NCBI GenBank assembly: GCA_016720425.1
Contig: JADKKQ010000001.1
Span: forward strand, 372,001 to 436,000
Reading direction: 5' to 3'
From: Betaproteobacteria bacterium
Lineage (GTDB): Bacteria; Pseudomonadota; Gammaproteobacteria; Burkholderiales; Casimicrobiaceae
DNA length: 64,000 nt
In this document: positions 24,243 to 33,722 of the stretch, piece by piece
How positions within the stretch are numbered: the stretch's first letter is position 1
How the letters are laid out: every line of letters begins with the position of its first letter
Notes under the pieces: generated by a model
Databases searched by the model: none
The model's input: only the letters and a program-made list of their open reading frames with translations
Told to the model about the DNA's origin: nothing
Translations under genes and position numbers: made by a program

Positions 24243-25286
24243 TCAGGACGCGACGCCGACCGCGGGCGCGCGGTCTTCCAGTTCGTCCAGCAGCCGCGCG
24301 AGCGGCGCCAGCGCGCGGTAACGTTCGCAGGCACGCCGCAGGTAGGCCATGACGCGCGGCATGTCGTCGACGTAGCCGCGCTTGCCGTCGCGGTGGCAAA
24401 GGCGCGCGAAGATCCCCAGCACCTTGAGCTGGCGCTGCACGCCCATCCACTCGAAGTCGCGCCAGAAGTCGCCGAAGTCCGCGTTCACCGGCAGGCCGGC
24501 TCTGCGCGCGCGCTCCCAGTAGCGGACCGCCCAGTCGATCTGCCGCTCCTCGTCCCAGCCGACGTAGGCGTCGCGCAGCAGCGAGACGAGATCGTAGGTG
24601 AGCGGCCCCGTCACCGCGTCCTGGAAGTCGAGCACGCCGGGGTTGCGCTCGCAGACCATCAGGTTGCGCGAGTGGTAGTCGCGGTGGACGAACACCCGCG
24701 GCTGCGCCAGGTTGTTGTCCAGCACCAGGCGGAAGACCGCGCGCAGCGTCGCCGCCTGCGCCGGCGCGAGCGGACGACCGAGGTGGCGCGCGACGTACCA
24801 GTCGGGAAACAGCGCCAGCTCGCGCGCCAGCAGCGCCTCGTCGTAGGGCGGCAGCTCGCCGTCGCGCGTCGCCCGCTGCCAGAGGATCAGCGCGTCGATG
24901 GCATCGGCGTAGAGCGCGGGCGCCGAGGCCTCGTCGAGCGCCCCCAGATAGGTGCGCTCGCCCAGGTCCGAGAGCAGCAGGAAGCCGCGCTCGAGATCAG
25001 CGGCGAACACCCGCGGCGCGTGGACGCCGGCGCCGTCGAGCAGTCCGGCGATGTGGACGAACGGCCTGCAGTCCTCCATCGGCGGCGGCGCATCCATGAC
25101 GATCAGCGTGCGGCGCGGGGCCAGCGCGTGCGCGCCGTCGGTGACGACGCGGAAATAGCGGCGAAAGCTCGCGTCCGCCGACGCGGGGGCGATCGCGAAC
25201 GACCGGGTGCCGAGCCGGTCGCTCGTCCAGGCGGTCAGGAGGTCGAGCCGGGCGTCGGTCGGCGAGGCGTTGGCGGCGGGATCCAT
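24243..25286 (-). CDS. amgK: anomeric N-acetylmuramate/N-acetylglucosamine kinase
   Basis: AmgK phosphorylates MurNAc and GlcNAc at C1. The 347-residue protein has an aminoglycoside-phosphotransferase fold: DASFRRYFRVV, LIVMDAPPPMEDCRPFV, the catalytic loop VFVHRDYHSRNLMV and the metal-binding GVLDFQDAVTGPLTYDLVSLLRDAY. FEWMGVQRQLKVLGIFARLCHRDGK is typical of AmgK. The AmgK-MurU pairing makes the substrate assignment firm. It is divergent from lptD across a 144-base region with facing -10 boxes. Confidence 0.93.
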   Translation of the reverse strand: MDPAANASPTDARLDLLTAWTSDRLGTRSFAIAPASADASFRRYFRVVTDGAHALAPRRTLIVMDAPPPMEDCRPFVHIAGLLDGAGVHAPRVFAADLERGFLLLSDLGERTYLGALDEASAPALYADAIDALILWQRATRDGELPPYDEALLARELALFPDWYVARHLGRPLAPAQAATLRAVFRLVLDNNLAQPRVFVHRDYHSRNLMVCERNPGVLDFQDAVTGPLTYDLVSLLRDAYVGWDEERQIDWAVRYWERARRAGLPVNADFGDFWRDFEWMGVQRQLKVLGIFARLCHRDGKRGYVDDMPRVMAYLRRACERYRALAPLARLLDELEDRAPAVGVAS

Positions 25287-25373
25287 CGTCGGCAGGAAGG
25301 GGCGCGGGCCGGAGGCCGCCGCGACAGGAAGCGCTGCGCCGCAGCGGCGGTCGGCCCGGGTTGCGCCGGCGCG

Positions 25374-25392
25374 CTAGAATGCCGAATTCTAG
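25374..25392. promoter_or_regulatory. inverted repeat with facing TAGAAT -10 boxes between amgK and lptD
   Basis: CTAGAAT (25374-25380), five bases, ATTCTAG (25386-25392) is a perfect inverted repeat. Each arm contains TAGAAT reading outward on its own strand, suitable as -10 for lptD (+, start 25431) and amgK (-, start 25286). It could be two overlapping promoters or an operator. Confidence 0.4.
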
Positions 25393-25430
25393 CAGCCCGG
25401 CGGACGCCTCGTCCCGCAACGTTCCTGCGC

Positions 25431-27786
25431 ATGACCCGACGCTTCCCACCGCTGTTGTTCGCGCTGCTGCTGGCACTCGCGGCCGGCGCGGTGCGGGCAC
25501 AATCGCCCGAGGATGCCGCGCTGCCGCTGCCGGCGCCGGCGCTGGTGCCGGCGCTGAAGCTCACTGCGCCGGGCCTGCGCGTGCGCCCCGGCACGCTGCC
25601 GGGGGCGCCGGCCGACGGCGCGGCCAGGCAACGCGCGCCGGGCGGCGACGAGGACAGCCCGGTGTTCATCCGCGCCGACCGGATCGAGGGCGTCGCCGAG
25701 AAGTACTTCGAGGCGGAGGGCGGCGTCGAGCTGCGCACGCGCACGGAAACCGTGCGCGCCGACTGGCTGCGCTACGACATCCTCGCCGACGAGATCTGGG
25801 GCAAGGGCGCGGTCACGCTGCGCCACGGGATCGACTGGGTCACCGGTCCCGAGCTGCGCTTCAAGCGCGACACCGAAGTCGGGTTTTTCCGCGACGCGCG
25901 CTTCTACATCGGCGAGAACGGCGGGCGCGGTTCGGCGGCGGACCTGCGGTTCGTCGGGCCGGATCGCTACGAGGTCACCGACGCACGCTACACGACCTGC
26001 GCGGCCCCGCGCGAGGACTGGTACATCCGCATGGAGGAGCTCGAGGTCGACCAGCTGCGCAAGGTCGGCACCGGCCATCACGCGACGCTGCACTTCCTCG
26101 GCACGCCGGTGGTCTACACGCCCTGGCTCGAGTTCCCGCTGTCCGGCGAGCGCAAGAGCGGGTTCCTGACGCCGATACTGGGCTCCTCGGTGAGCCGCGG
26201 CTTCGAGTTCGCCTCGCCCTACTATCTCAACCTCGCGCCCGACTTCGACGCCACGCTGGTGCCGCGCTACATGACCAAGCGCGGGCTGCAGCTCGGCGGA
26301 CAGTTCCGCTATCTGCGGCCGGAGTCGACCGGCGAGATCAACGGCGCGTTGCTGTACGACGACCGCGAGACCGGAACCAACCGCTATTCGCTCTCCTGGA
26401 AGCACAACCAGAGCTTCCCGCAGGTGACCGGGCTGGCCGGGTACTGGAACCTCAACAAGGTTTCCGACGACACCTACTTCACCGACCTTTCCGACAGCGT
26501 CGCCTACACCTCGCAGGTGTCGCTGCCGCGCGAGGCGGGGCTCACCTGGGCGCAGGGGCCGTACTCGCTGCTCGCCCGGGTGCAGGCGTTCCAGACGCTG
26601 CAGGTTCCGGGCTCCCCGCCGGCGACGCTGCCCTACGATCGCCTGCCGCAGTTGCTGGTCAACGTCAACGACGCGCCGTGGGGCGGCTTCGACTTCGGGC
26701 TCGCCGCGGAATTCGCGAGCTTCCGCCAGCCGACGCGGGTCGAGGGCGATCGGGTCTATGCCTATCCGACGGTCGCCTGGTCGCGCAGCGGGCCCTGGTG
26801 GTTCTTCAAGGCGCGCGGCGGCGTGAACCTGCGCTACTACTCGCTCGAGCAGTCGGGCAACGGAGGCGACCCACCCGTCGGTGACGCTGCCCATCGCCAG
26901 TCTCGACGCCGGGCTCTTCTTCGAGCGCGAGGACAGCTTCTTCGGGCAGGCCTTCGTGCAGACGCTCGAGCCCCGCGCCTACTACGCCTACATTCCCTAT
27001 CGCGACCAGCGCGCGCTGCCGAACTTCGACAGCGCGCTGGACGACTACAACTTCGCCCAGCTGTTCACCGAGAACCGGTATCTCGGCTACGACCGGATCG
27101 GCGACGCCAATCAACTGACGCTGGCCGCCACCTCGCGGTTCCTCAACGCCTCGACCGGCGCCGAGCACCTGCGCATCGCCGTCGGGCAGCGGTTCTATTT
27201 TTCCGACCAGCAGGTGACGCTGAATGAGACCCCGCGCTCCGCGTCGTCGTCCGACCTCCTGGTCGGCGCCGAGGGCCGGCTGTCCGACGTGTGGTCGGTC
27301 GTCGGCCTGATGCAGTACAACCTCGACTCCGGCAACACCGAGCGGTTCAACTTCGGCGGGCGCTACACGCCGGCGCCCGGTCGCGTCGTCAACGCCACGT
27401 ACAGCTATACGCGCGACCTGGTGGATCCCGCCGGAGGCTCGTCGATCCTGAAGCAGTTCGACCTGTCGACGCAGTGGCCGATCGCCGGCAGCTGGTCGGT
27501 GCTCGCGCGCTGGAACTACTCGCTGGCCGACAGCAAGACGCTGGAGGCGGTCGCGGGCGTCGAGTACAATGGCGATTGCTGGGCGTTGCGGCTCGTGGGG
27601 CAGCGACTCACGACCTCGACGGAGACCACCTCGACGTCGGTCTACGCGCAGATCGAACTCAACGGCCTTGCCCGCTTCGGGACCAACCCGCTCGAACTCC
27701 TGCGGCGCACCGTTCCCGGCTACCAGAAGCTCAACGAATCCGCCGGCTCGGTGCAAGAGCGCGGCGGCGACTTCAACGATTTCTGA
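25431..27786 (+). pseudogene. lptD: LPS assembly outer-membrane protein LptD, split by a one-base frameshift
   Basis: LptD forms the outer-membrane barrel that inserts LPS. The first frame (25431 to about 26880) has a signal peptide (LLFALLLALAAGAVRAQ), the LptA-like jellyroll (FIRADRIEGVAEKYFEAEGGVELR) with CAAPREDWYIR, and LSGERKSGFLTPILG of the barrel. The rest continues one base out of phase: LPIASLDAGLFFEREDSFFG, LEPRAYYAYIPYRDQ and NLDSG to the stop at 27786. Total length is 3n+1, so removing one base near 26860-26881 gives a normal 784-residue LptD. LptD is essential in most Gram-negatives, so a sequence error is likelier than a true lesion. No second LptD copy is in the window. Confidence 0.9.
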
Positions 27787-27794
27787 GGCTCGCA

Positions 27795-29216
27795 ATGACC
27801 GCATCCTCGACCTCTCGGTGGCGCGCCCTGGCGCTGGCCCTGCCGCTGATCGGCCTCGTCGCCGCGACGGCGGCGGCGCAGGCACCGCGGACGGCCACCC
27901 CGCCGCCGGCGGCGCGACCGGGCGCGTCGCCCGCGGCTGCGCGACCCGCCGCCGCACCTGCTGCCGCGCGGCCCGCCGGCGCGCTCGAGCGCGCCGTGCA
28001 GCTCGACCGCGTGGTCGCCGTCGTCAACGACGAAGCCATCACCGATTGGGAGATCAGCGAGCAGAAGCGGATCGTCCGCGGACAGATGGCGGCACAGAAA
28101 GTCGCCCCGCCGGCGCCCGATGTGCTCGAGAAGCAGGTCCTCGACCGGATCATCACCGAACGGGTCCTGCTGCAGCACGCCAAGGAAACCGGCGTGCGGG
28201 TCGACGACGTGCAGGTCGAACGCACGATCCAGCGCATCGCGCAGGACAACAAGCTCTCCGCCGAGGCCTTTCGCCAGGCGGTCGAGCGCGAGGGCATGAC
28301 CTACGCCAAGTACCGCGAGAACCTGCGCAACGAGATCGTCATCCAGCGGCTGCGCGACCGCGAGGTCGATGCGCGCATCGCGGTCAGCGACGCGGAGATC
28401 GACAACCTGCTCGCCACGCTGGCGTCGCAGGCAGGCGGCGACACGGAGTTCCGGGTGTCGCACATTTTGGTGGGCGTGCCCGAGCGGGCGACGCCGGGGC
28501 AGATCGAGGCCCGCAAGCAGCGCGCCGAGGAAGCGCTGAAGCGGGTGCGCGACGGCGGCGACTTCGCGCAGATCGCCGCCGGATTCTCCGACGCCTCCGA
28601 CGCGCTGCAGGGCGGGAGTCTGGGCTGGCGCACGGCGGCGCGGCTGCCGACGGTGTTCGTCGAGTCGGTCCGCACGCTGAAGCCCGGCGAAGCGTCGGAA
28701 GTGCTGCGCTCGGCGGCCGGATTCCACATCGTCAAGCTGGAGGAGACGCGCGGCCGCAGCGCGCCGACGGTGGTCGAGCAGACCCGCGTGCAGCACATCC
28801 TGGTCAAGGTCAACGAGATCACCTCCGAATCCGAGGGGCGGATCAGGATCGACCGGATCAAGGAGCGGATCGACACCGGCAGCCGCTTCGAGGACCAGGC
28901 GAAGCTCAATTCCGAGGATGGCTCGGCGCCCAAAGGGGGCGATCTCGGCTGGATCTCGCCGGGCGACACGGTGCCCGAGTTCGAGGCGGCGATGAACAAG
29001 CTGCAGGTCGACGAGATCTCCGCGCCCGTGCGCTCGCCGTTCGGGTGGCACCTCATCCAGGTGAAGCAGCGGCGCACCCAGGACATCACGGCCGACCGTC
29101 AGCGCGAACAGGCGCGGATGGCGATCCGCCAGCGCAAGTCCGACGAAGGGTTCCAGGACTGGGTTCGCCAGTTGCGCGACCGCGCGTACGTCGAATTCCT
29201 CAGCGACGAGCGTTGA
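27795..29216 (+). CDS. surA: periplasmic peptidyl-prolyl isomerase/chaperone SurA
   Basis: SurA escorts outer-membrane proteins, LptD included, to the BAM complex. The 473-residue protein has a signal peptide, an Ala/Pro-rich spacer (about 28-60, unusually long), the N-terminal chaperone module (LDRVVAVVNDEAITDWEI...LLQHAKETGVRVDD) and two parvulin domains: FRVSHILVGVPERATPGQIEARK and QTRVQHILVKVNEITSESE...KGGDLGWISPGDTVPEFE...SPFGWHLIQV. The ATG at 27795 follows the lptD stop by eight bases. It overlaps the convergent gene's 3' end by 17 bases. Confidence 0.95.
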   Translation: MTASSTSRWRALALALPLIGLVAATAAAQAPRTATPPPAARPGASPAAARPAAAPAAARPAGALERAVQLDRVVAVVNDEAITDWEISEQKRIVRGQMAAQKVAPPAPDVLEKQVLDRIITERVLLQHAKETGVRVDDVQVERTIQRIAQDNKLSAEAFRQAVEREGMTYAKYRENLRNEIVIQRLRDREVDARIAVSDAEIDNLLATLASQAGGDTEFRVSHILVGVPERATPGQIEARKQRAEEALKRVRDGGDFAQIAAGFSDASDALQGGSLGWRTAARLPTVFVESVRTLKPGEASEVLRSAAGFHIVKLEETRGRSAPTVVEQTRVQHILVKVNEITSESEGRIRIDRIKERIDTGSRFEDQAKLNSEDGSAPKGGDLGWISPGDTVPEFEAAMNKLQVDEISAPVRSPFGWHLIQVKQRRTQDITADRQREQARMAIRQRKSDEGFQDWVRQLRDRAYVEFLSDER

Positions 29217-31653
29217 CTTCCGCGGCGGGTCGGCGTTCGCCGGCCGGCCACAGCGCGACGTGGTCGAGCGCGACGGCGCGCTGCGTCGGCGGGTACGACA
29301 GCTCGATCCGTAGCTGATCGAAGCTGCGGCTGCCGGCGGCCCGGCTCGGCGCGAGCGGCACGGCGACCCCCGCCGCGCCCTGCTGCCACTCCTCCGGTCC
29401 GGCCAGCGCGATCTCCTCCCACGCCGCTGCGCGGGCGCGGCGTCCGAAGAGGCGCAGCGAGCGCGGGCTCGCGGCCGGCTCGAGACCCAGCACCAGGCGG
29501 TCGAAGCGCTCGGGCACCACGGCGAGTTCCGGCGGCGAGACCAGCGCGATGCGCCCCGCGTCCGGCGCCAGTGCGAGCAGGCCCGGCTGCGCTTGCCGGC
29601 TGCCGGCGGTCGACTCCCAGCCGTCGTCGTCGGCGTGCGCCGGCGTGCCGAAGGTCCACAGCCGCGCACCCAGCGGAACGTTGGCGTGCGAGAGCAGGAA
29701 GTCGCGCGCGGCTTCCTCGAGCGGCGTGTTCCGCCACGCCGTGAACGTGACGTAGGCCGGATCGCTGGCGAACAAGCCGTTGCTGCCGTTCCAGGCCATG
29801 GGTGAGACGAACCGTGCGCCGTAGTTGAACAGGTCGCGCAGCCCGCGGTAGCCGGCGGCGTAGGCGGGCTGGACCCTGGGCGTCCTCAAGTCGGCGGTGT
29901 TGTACTCGATCACCGCCCAGCCGGAATCCTGCGCGCGGAACTGCGCGAACAGCGACAGCGGGCCCTCCATCCGGATGGCGTTGACGGCGGCCCCGCCGTA
30001 GAGGATGGCGCCGAGATGGCCGTGACGGGGAACCGCGCCGGCGACGCTCATGCCGCCGGTGTCGTAGTTCTGCATCGGGCTGTCCGGGGTGACGGCGAAC
30101 GGCCGCGCTTCGCCGTGCGGGGCCATGAAGCCCTGCGCCGACCAGATGGCCGTGCTCGCGATGCCCGCCTCGGCGAGCCAGGCCGACAGCTCGTCGTAGT
30201 GCAGGTCGACGAGGTGGCGCCGGAAGCGCTCCCATTCGCGCGTCCAGGGGTCGTCCCAGAAGGCGGGACGACCGGCGGTCGGCGTCGCGGGAAAGCTGCG
30301 CGGCGGGTCGACGTCGGCCCACCGGGCGAACCGGCGTCCGGCGAGCCGACCGGCCTCCGCCAGCGACAGCGGCCTGGCCCGCCGGTAGCGGGACAGGTCG
30401 GGAACCCCGGGGGCATCGGGCTTGCCGGCGTAGGGACCGGTGCCCGCGAGCCAGTGCCGGAACTGCCGCAGCGTGCCGGGATTGAAGTCGTACCACTGCT
30501 GCTGGTCGAAGAACGGGTTCAGATAGGTGTCCGGATCGAGGCTCGCGCCGACGAAGAGATCCGGGTGCTCGCGGGCGAAGCGGGCGATGACGCGCCCGGC
30601 AGCCTGCAGGTTGCGCCGCTTGTAGTGCCGGACCTCCGCGGCGTAGACGTTGAACGTCAGCGAGCGCCCGAGCTCCGGCGCGTCCTGCGAGCCCGGCAGG
30701 TGCTTGAGGTGATCGTCGGCCATCACCTCGTCGCGCTCGTTCCACTGGCAGTTGGCGGGATCGCGCTCCAGCCGGTCGTTGACGTCCCACTCGGGGACGT
30801 CGCAGGACGCGTCGGCCCAGATGCCGCCATTGAGCGTGAGCAGGACCGGCAACCGGTTCCGGACCGCGAGCGCCAGCGTGGCGCCCAGCGCGTCGTCGGT
30901 GATGCGGCGCGTTCCGCAGCGGCGATCGACGTCCCAGTCGGGATCGAACTCGAAATCGGCGGCGGCGCCGCGCGTCGTCCGCAGGTAGAGCACCGGCACG
31001 CGTACCCCGACGCGCATCGTCGACGAGAGATAGGGCGCGTAGACGCTCTCGAGTCCCGCGGCGCCGCCCTTCGCCACTTCGGAGGTCGCCGGCAGCAGGT
31101 GGAACGCGGCGCCGGGGCCGCTCCCGGCGGCGAGTTCTCGCCACCGGCCGAGGGCCGCCGATTCCACCAGGTCGCGCCGGCCGAGTGTCGTCTCGGTGCC
31201 GTCGCGGGCGATCGCAACCACCGTCAGCGGCCGGCGATCGGCACCCATCGGCGCCGGGTGCGCAGCCAGGTCGCCCTCGAACTCGAACCCGGCCATCCGC
31301 GAATCGGGGTAACCGGGTCGCGCCTGCGCGATGTCGTCGCGCGGGATCCCGATGCGCGCGGCGAACCGCTCTGCGCCCAGGCGGATCTCGACGCCGCGGA
31401 TGCCGGTCGCCGCCAGTGCCCAGCCGGAGATGCGCACCCGGGGCCCGACGATCGCCTCGGCTTCCGGCACGTCGACGAAGCCGATCGTCGGCAGCGCCGG
31501 TCCGGCGGCCGGGGCCACCACGGGCGGCGGCGCGGGCTGGCGCGTGACGGCGCGGTGCTCGAGTGCGACCAGCACGGCGATCGCGGCCAGGATCGCGACG
31601 ACGATCGCCCCGGCCCGGCGGTGGGGGTGCGGGGGCGCCGGCGGCGAAGCCAT
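29200..31653 (-). CDS. large membrane-anchored glycosidase-like protein of unknown family
   Basis: The 817-residue product has one N-terminal membrane segment (AIVVAILAAIAVLVALEHRAV) and then an Ig-like beta domain (about 60-160: IGFVDVPEAEAIVGPRVRISGWAL). A long central part (about 190-640) has features of a glycoside-hydrolase barrel: LNGGIWADASCDVPEWDVND, VGASLDPDTYLNPFFDQQQWYDF, LVDLHYDELSAWLAEAGI, IWSAQGFMAPHG and VIEYNTADLR. A C-terminal beta-rich carbohydrate-binding-like domain (about 690-815) follows. I cannot assign a GH family or catalytic acids with confidence. Its ATG overlaps the stop of the acetyltransferase gene (TGATG). It probably acts on a surface glycan in the periplasm. 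Confidence 0.6.
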   Translation of the reverse strand: MASPPAPPHPHRRAGAIVVAILAAIAVLVALEHRAVTRQPAPPPVVAPAAGPALPTIGFVDVPEAEAIVGPRVRISGWALAATGIRGVEIRLGAERFAARIGIPRDDIAQARPGYPDSRMAGFEFEGDLAAHPAPMGADRRPLTVVAIARDGTETTLGRRDLVESAALGRWRELAAGSGPGAAFHLLPATSEVAKGGAAGLESVYAPYLSSTMRVGVRVPVLYLRTTRGAAADFEFDPDWDVDRRCGTRRITDDALGATLALAVRNRLPVLLTLNGGIWADASCDVPEWDVNDRLERDPANCQWNERDEVMADDHLKHLPGSQDAPELGRSLTFNVYAAEVRHYKRRNLQAAGRVIARFAREHPDLFVGASLDPDTYLNPFFDQQQWYDFNPGTLRQFRHWLAGTGPYAGKPDAPGVPDLSRYRRARPLSLAEAGRLAGRRFARWADVDPPRSFPATPTAGRPAFWDDPWTREWERFRRHLVDLHYDELSAWLAEAGIASTAIWSAQGFMAPHGEARPFAVTPDSPMQNYDTGGMSVAGAVPRHGHLGAILYGGAAVNAIRMEGPLSLFAQFRAQDSGWAVIEYNTADLRTPRVQPAYAAGYRGLRDLFNYGARFVSPMAWNGSNGLFASDPAYVTFTAWRNTPLEEAARDFLLSHANVPLGARLWTFGTPAHADDDGWESTAGSRQAQPGLLALAPDAGRIALVSPPELAVVPERFDRLVLGLEPAASPRSLRLFGRRARAAAWEEIALAGPEEWQQGAAGVAVPLAPSRAAGSRSFDQLRIELSYPPTQRAVALDHVALWPAGERRPAAEVNARR

Positions 31654-32189
31654 CAGCGCGGCGGCGGCTCGGCGGAAGGCGGCGCGGGCAGGTGCTTTTC
31701 CATCACCGCGCAGGCGATGTGGACCCCCGGCGCGAGCTCATGGTGGTCGAGGGCGACCTGCCGGAACCCCTGGGCCAGGTAGAACGGCACGGCGTTGAGC
31801 GACGCGTCGCTGACCACCCAGGGCAGCGCGCGCGCGCGAACGTCGTCCTCCAGCGCCTTGACCAGCGCGGTCCCGATCCCCTGCCGCTCCCAGTCGGGGT
31901 CGACGTAGATCGCCTCGATCACCGCTTCGTCGGGGTGCAGTTGACCGAAGCCGACGATGCGCGGGCCCTCGGGACCCGGCATTTCGGCGACGATCAGCCG
32001 CCGCGTGTGCAGCGGGCCGAGGTAGCTTTCCGGCTGCATCCGGTTGACCCAGGCGTCGAGCTCGTCCTCGGTGTAGTGGCTGGCGGCGGAGATCCGGATG
32101 GCGCGCGTGTGCACCGTCCAGATCGCGCGCGCGTCGGCGTCGGTCGCGGCACGCAGCCGCAGGTCGGCAGGAGGGGGGGCGTCGATCAT
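31653..32189 (-). CDS. GNAT family N-acetyltransferase
   Basis: The 178 residues form a GNAT fold: LRLRAATDADARAIWTVHTRAI at the N-terminus, the acetyl-CoA loop IYVDPDWERQGIGTALV (Q/RxxGxG/A) and VVSDASLNAVPFYLAQGFRQVALDHHEL, typical of YjaB/ElaA-like small-molecule or protein acetyltransferases. The substrate is unknown. The start at 32189 gives a family-typical N-terminus; the upstream open frame is a shadow of other genes. The stop overlaps the start of the glycosidase-like gene. Confidence 0.88.
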   Translation of the reverse strand: MIDAPPPADLRLRAATDADARAIWTVHTRAIRISAASHYTEDELDAWVNRMQPESYLGPLHTRRLIVAEMPGPEGPRIVGFGQLHPDEAVIEAIYVDPDWERQGIGTALVKALEDDVRARALPWVVSDASLNAVPFYLAQGFRQVALDHHELAPGVHIACAVMEKHLPAPPSAEPPPR

Positions 32190-32242
32190 CGCGGGCTCTC
32201 GTTGCGGGCCGTCGGGCGTCGTCCCGGAGGCGGCGATCGACG

Positions 32243-32443
32243 CTATTCGTTCCAGTAGACGTAGGCCGCCTGCGGCACCCGGCCGGCGTCCATCTCCCGG
32301 CCCAGCGCCAGGTCGCGCGGTTCCTTGTCCCACCAGATCGCGCGGCCCTTCCGCTGCTCCTGCGCGAGCTCCGGCTTCTTCTCCAGCAACTCGCGGATGA
32401 ACCGCGTGTGATCGGATACGTAGTGGCGGGCCGGGAGCATCAT
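32243..32443 (-). CDS. DUF3460 family small protein
   Basis: The 66-residue product matches the DUF3460 pattern found almost only in Betaproteobacteria: ARHYVSDHTRFIRELLEKKPEL, EEQR-like QEQRKGRAIWWDK and RDLALGREMDAGRVPQAAYVYW. No function is known; it lacks a signal peptide and is probably cytosolic. Two adjacent ATGs (32443 and 32440) are possible starts. A TAAAAT box lies about 30 bases upstream. Confidence 0.88.
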   Translation of the reverse strand: MMLPARHYVSDHTRFIRELLEKKPELAQEQRKGRAIWWDKEPRDLALGREMDAGRVPQAAYVYWNE

Positions 32444-32473
32444 GACGTCGAATCCGGGAAGGGGACAGGCCCC

Positions 32474-32479
32474 ATTTTA
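32474..32479 (-). promoter_or_regulatory. -10-like TAAAAT before the DUF3460 gene
   Basis: TAAAAT on the minus strand stands out in GC-rich surroundings and is positioned about 30 bases before the DUF3460 start, directly after the stop codon of the RNA methyltransferase gene (32480-32482). No -35 recognised. Confidence 0.35.
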
Positions 32480-33655
32480 TCACCCGTCCCCGGCGCGCGC
32501 CGCGCGCCCCGGGCGCCCGGCGACGACTTCGAAGCGGAACAGCCGGCATTCGATGCTGCCGTTGTAGAGCGGCGTCTTGCGCGAGGGCTTGAGGCCGATC
32601 AGCTTCGCGAGGCGCAGGTCGCCGGTGAAGATGCAGGCGGTCCAGCCGGCGAAGCGCTGTTTCAGCGCGTCGCCGAGCCGCGGATAGAAGGCGGCCAGCG
32701 CCGCCTCGCTGTCGAGGCGCACGCCGTAGGGCGGGTTGGTCAGCACGATCCCCGCCGGCGCGGGCGCGCTGCGCGCGAGCACGTCGGCTTCGGCGAGCGC
32801 GACCCACTCGGCGACGCCGGCGGCGGCGAGATTGCCGCGGCAATGCGCCAGCGCCTGCGCGTCGACGTCGCTGCCGAACAGCGAAGGCGCCGCCGGCGCC
32901 GGACGCACGCGGTCGCGGGCGCGCTGGCGGATCCGCTGCCACGCCGGACCGTCGAACCAGGCGAGCTTCTGGAAACCGAAGGTACGCCCGAGGCCCGGTG
33001 CACGGTCCGCGGCGCGCAGCGCGGCCTCGATGACGATCGTGCCGCTGCCGCACATGGGGTCGAGCAGCGGCGTGCCCGGCGTCCAGCCGGACAGCGCGAG
33101 CAGGCCGGCGGCGAGGTTCTCGCGCAGCGGCGCCGCGTCGGCATCGCGCCGGTAGCCGCGCTTGAACAGCGGCTCGCCCGAGGTGTCGAGATAGAGCGTC
33201 GCCTCGCGGTCGGTGAGGTAGGCGTGGACGCGGACGTCGGGACGCTCCTTGTCGACCGAGGGCCGCGTGCCGCCGGCGTCGCGGAAACGGTCGCAGACGG
33301 CGTCCTTCACCTTCAGCGTCGCGAACTCGAGGCTCGCCAGCGGCGAGCGCGTGGCGGCGAGGTCGACGCGCAGCGTGCGCTCGACGCCGAAGTGGGCGGG
33401 CCAGTCGACGCCCTTCACCAGCCGGTAGAGGTCGTCTTCGTTGCGATAGCGGCCGTGCGCCACCTGCCAGAGGATCCGGCTCGCCAGCCGCGACTCGAGG
33501 TTGGCGTGCAGCGCCAGCTCGCGCGGACCCGAGAAGGAGACGCCGCCTTCGGCCGCGGCGACGAACTGCGCTCCCAGCGCACCGAGCTCGTCGGCGAGCG
33601 CGGCTTCGAGGCCGCGCGGGCAGGGGGCGAAGAAGCGGTCGATGGTCGCGGTCAA
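32480..33655 (-). CDS. THUMP-domain class I SAM-dependent RNA methyltransferase (RlmL N-terminal type)
   Basis: The 391 residues correspond to the YcbY/RlmL N-terminal half: ferredoxin-like start FFAPCPRGLEAALADEL, THUMP domain (about 45-155: LRVDLAATRSPLASLEFATLKVKDAVCD), then the Rossmann methyltransferase with LLDPMCGSGTIVIEAAL, FGSDVDAQALAHCRGN and the base-flipping motif IVLTNPPYGVRL. E. coli RlmL makes m2G2445 in 23S rRNA; the C-terminal RlmK half is absent, which is normal for this shorter family. The start is set at TTG 33655 because it matches the family N-terminus; no ATG or strong Shine-Dalgarno is present. Confidence 0.87.
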   Translation of the reverse strand: MTATIDRFFAPCPRGLEAALADELGALGAQFVAAAEGGVSFSGPRELALHANLESRLASRILWQVAHGRYRNEDDLYRLVKGVDWPAHFGVERTLRVDLAATRSPLASLEFATLKVKDAVCDRFRDAGGTRPSVDKERPDVRVHAYLTDREATLYLDTSGEPLFKRGYRRDADAAPLRENLAAGLLALSGWTPGTPLLDPMCGSGTIVIEAALRAADRAPGLGRTFGFQKLAWFDGPAWQRIRQRARDRVRPAPAAPSLFGSDVDAQALAHCRGNLAAAGVAEWVALAEADVLARSAPAPAGIVLTNPPYGVRLDSEAALAAFYPRLGDALKQRFAGWTACIFTGDLRLAKLIGLKPSRKTPLYNGSIECRLFRFEVVAGRPGRAARAGDG

Positions 33656-33722
33656 CGGAGAGCTCTCGCGGCGGTGTCGAACGGCCTGTCCGGCGAAGCG
33701 CGTTGCGCGCGGACGCGGCTGT

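Noticed and set aside
30016..31782. 588-codon plus-strand ORF opposite the glycosidase-like gene
   Set aside because: Arg/Gly/Ala-rich shadow with no motifs; the minus-strand frame has a membrane anchor, coherent domains and coupled overlap with its neighbour.
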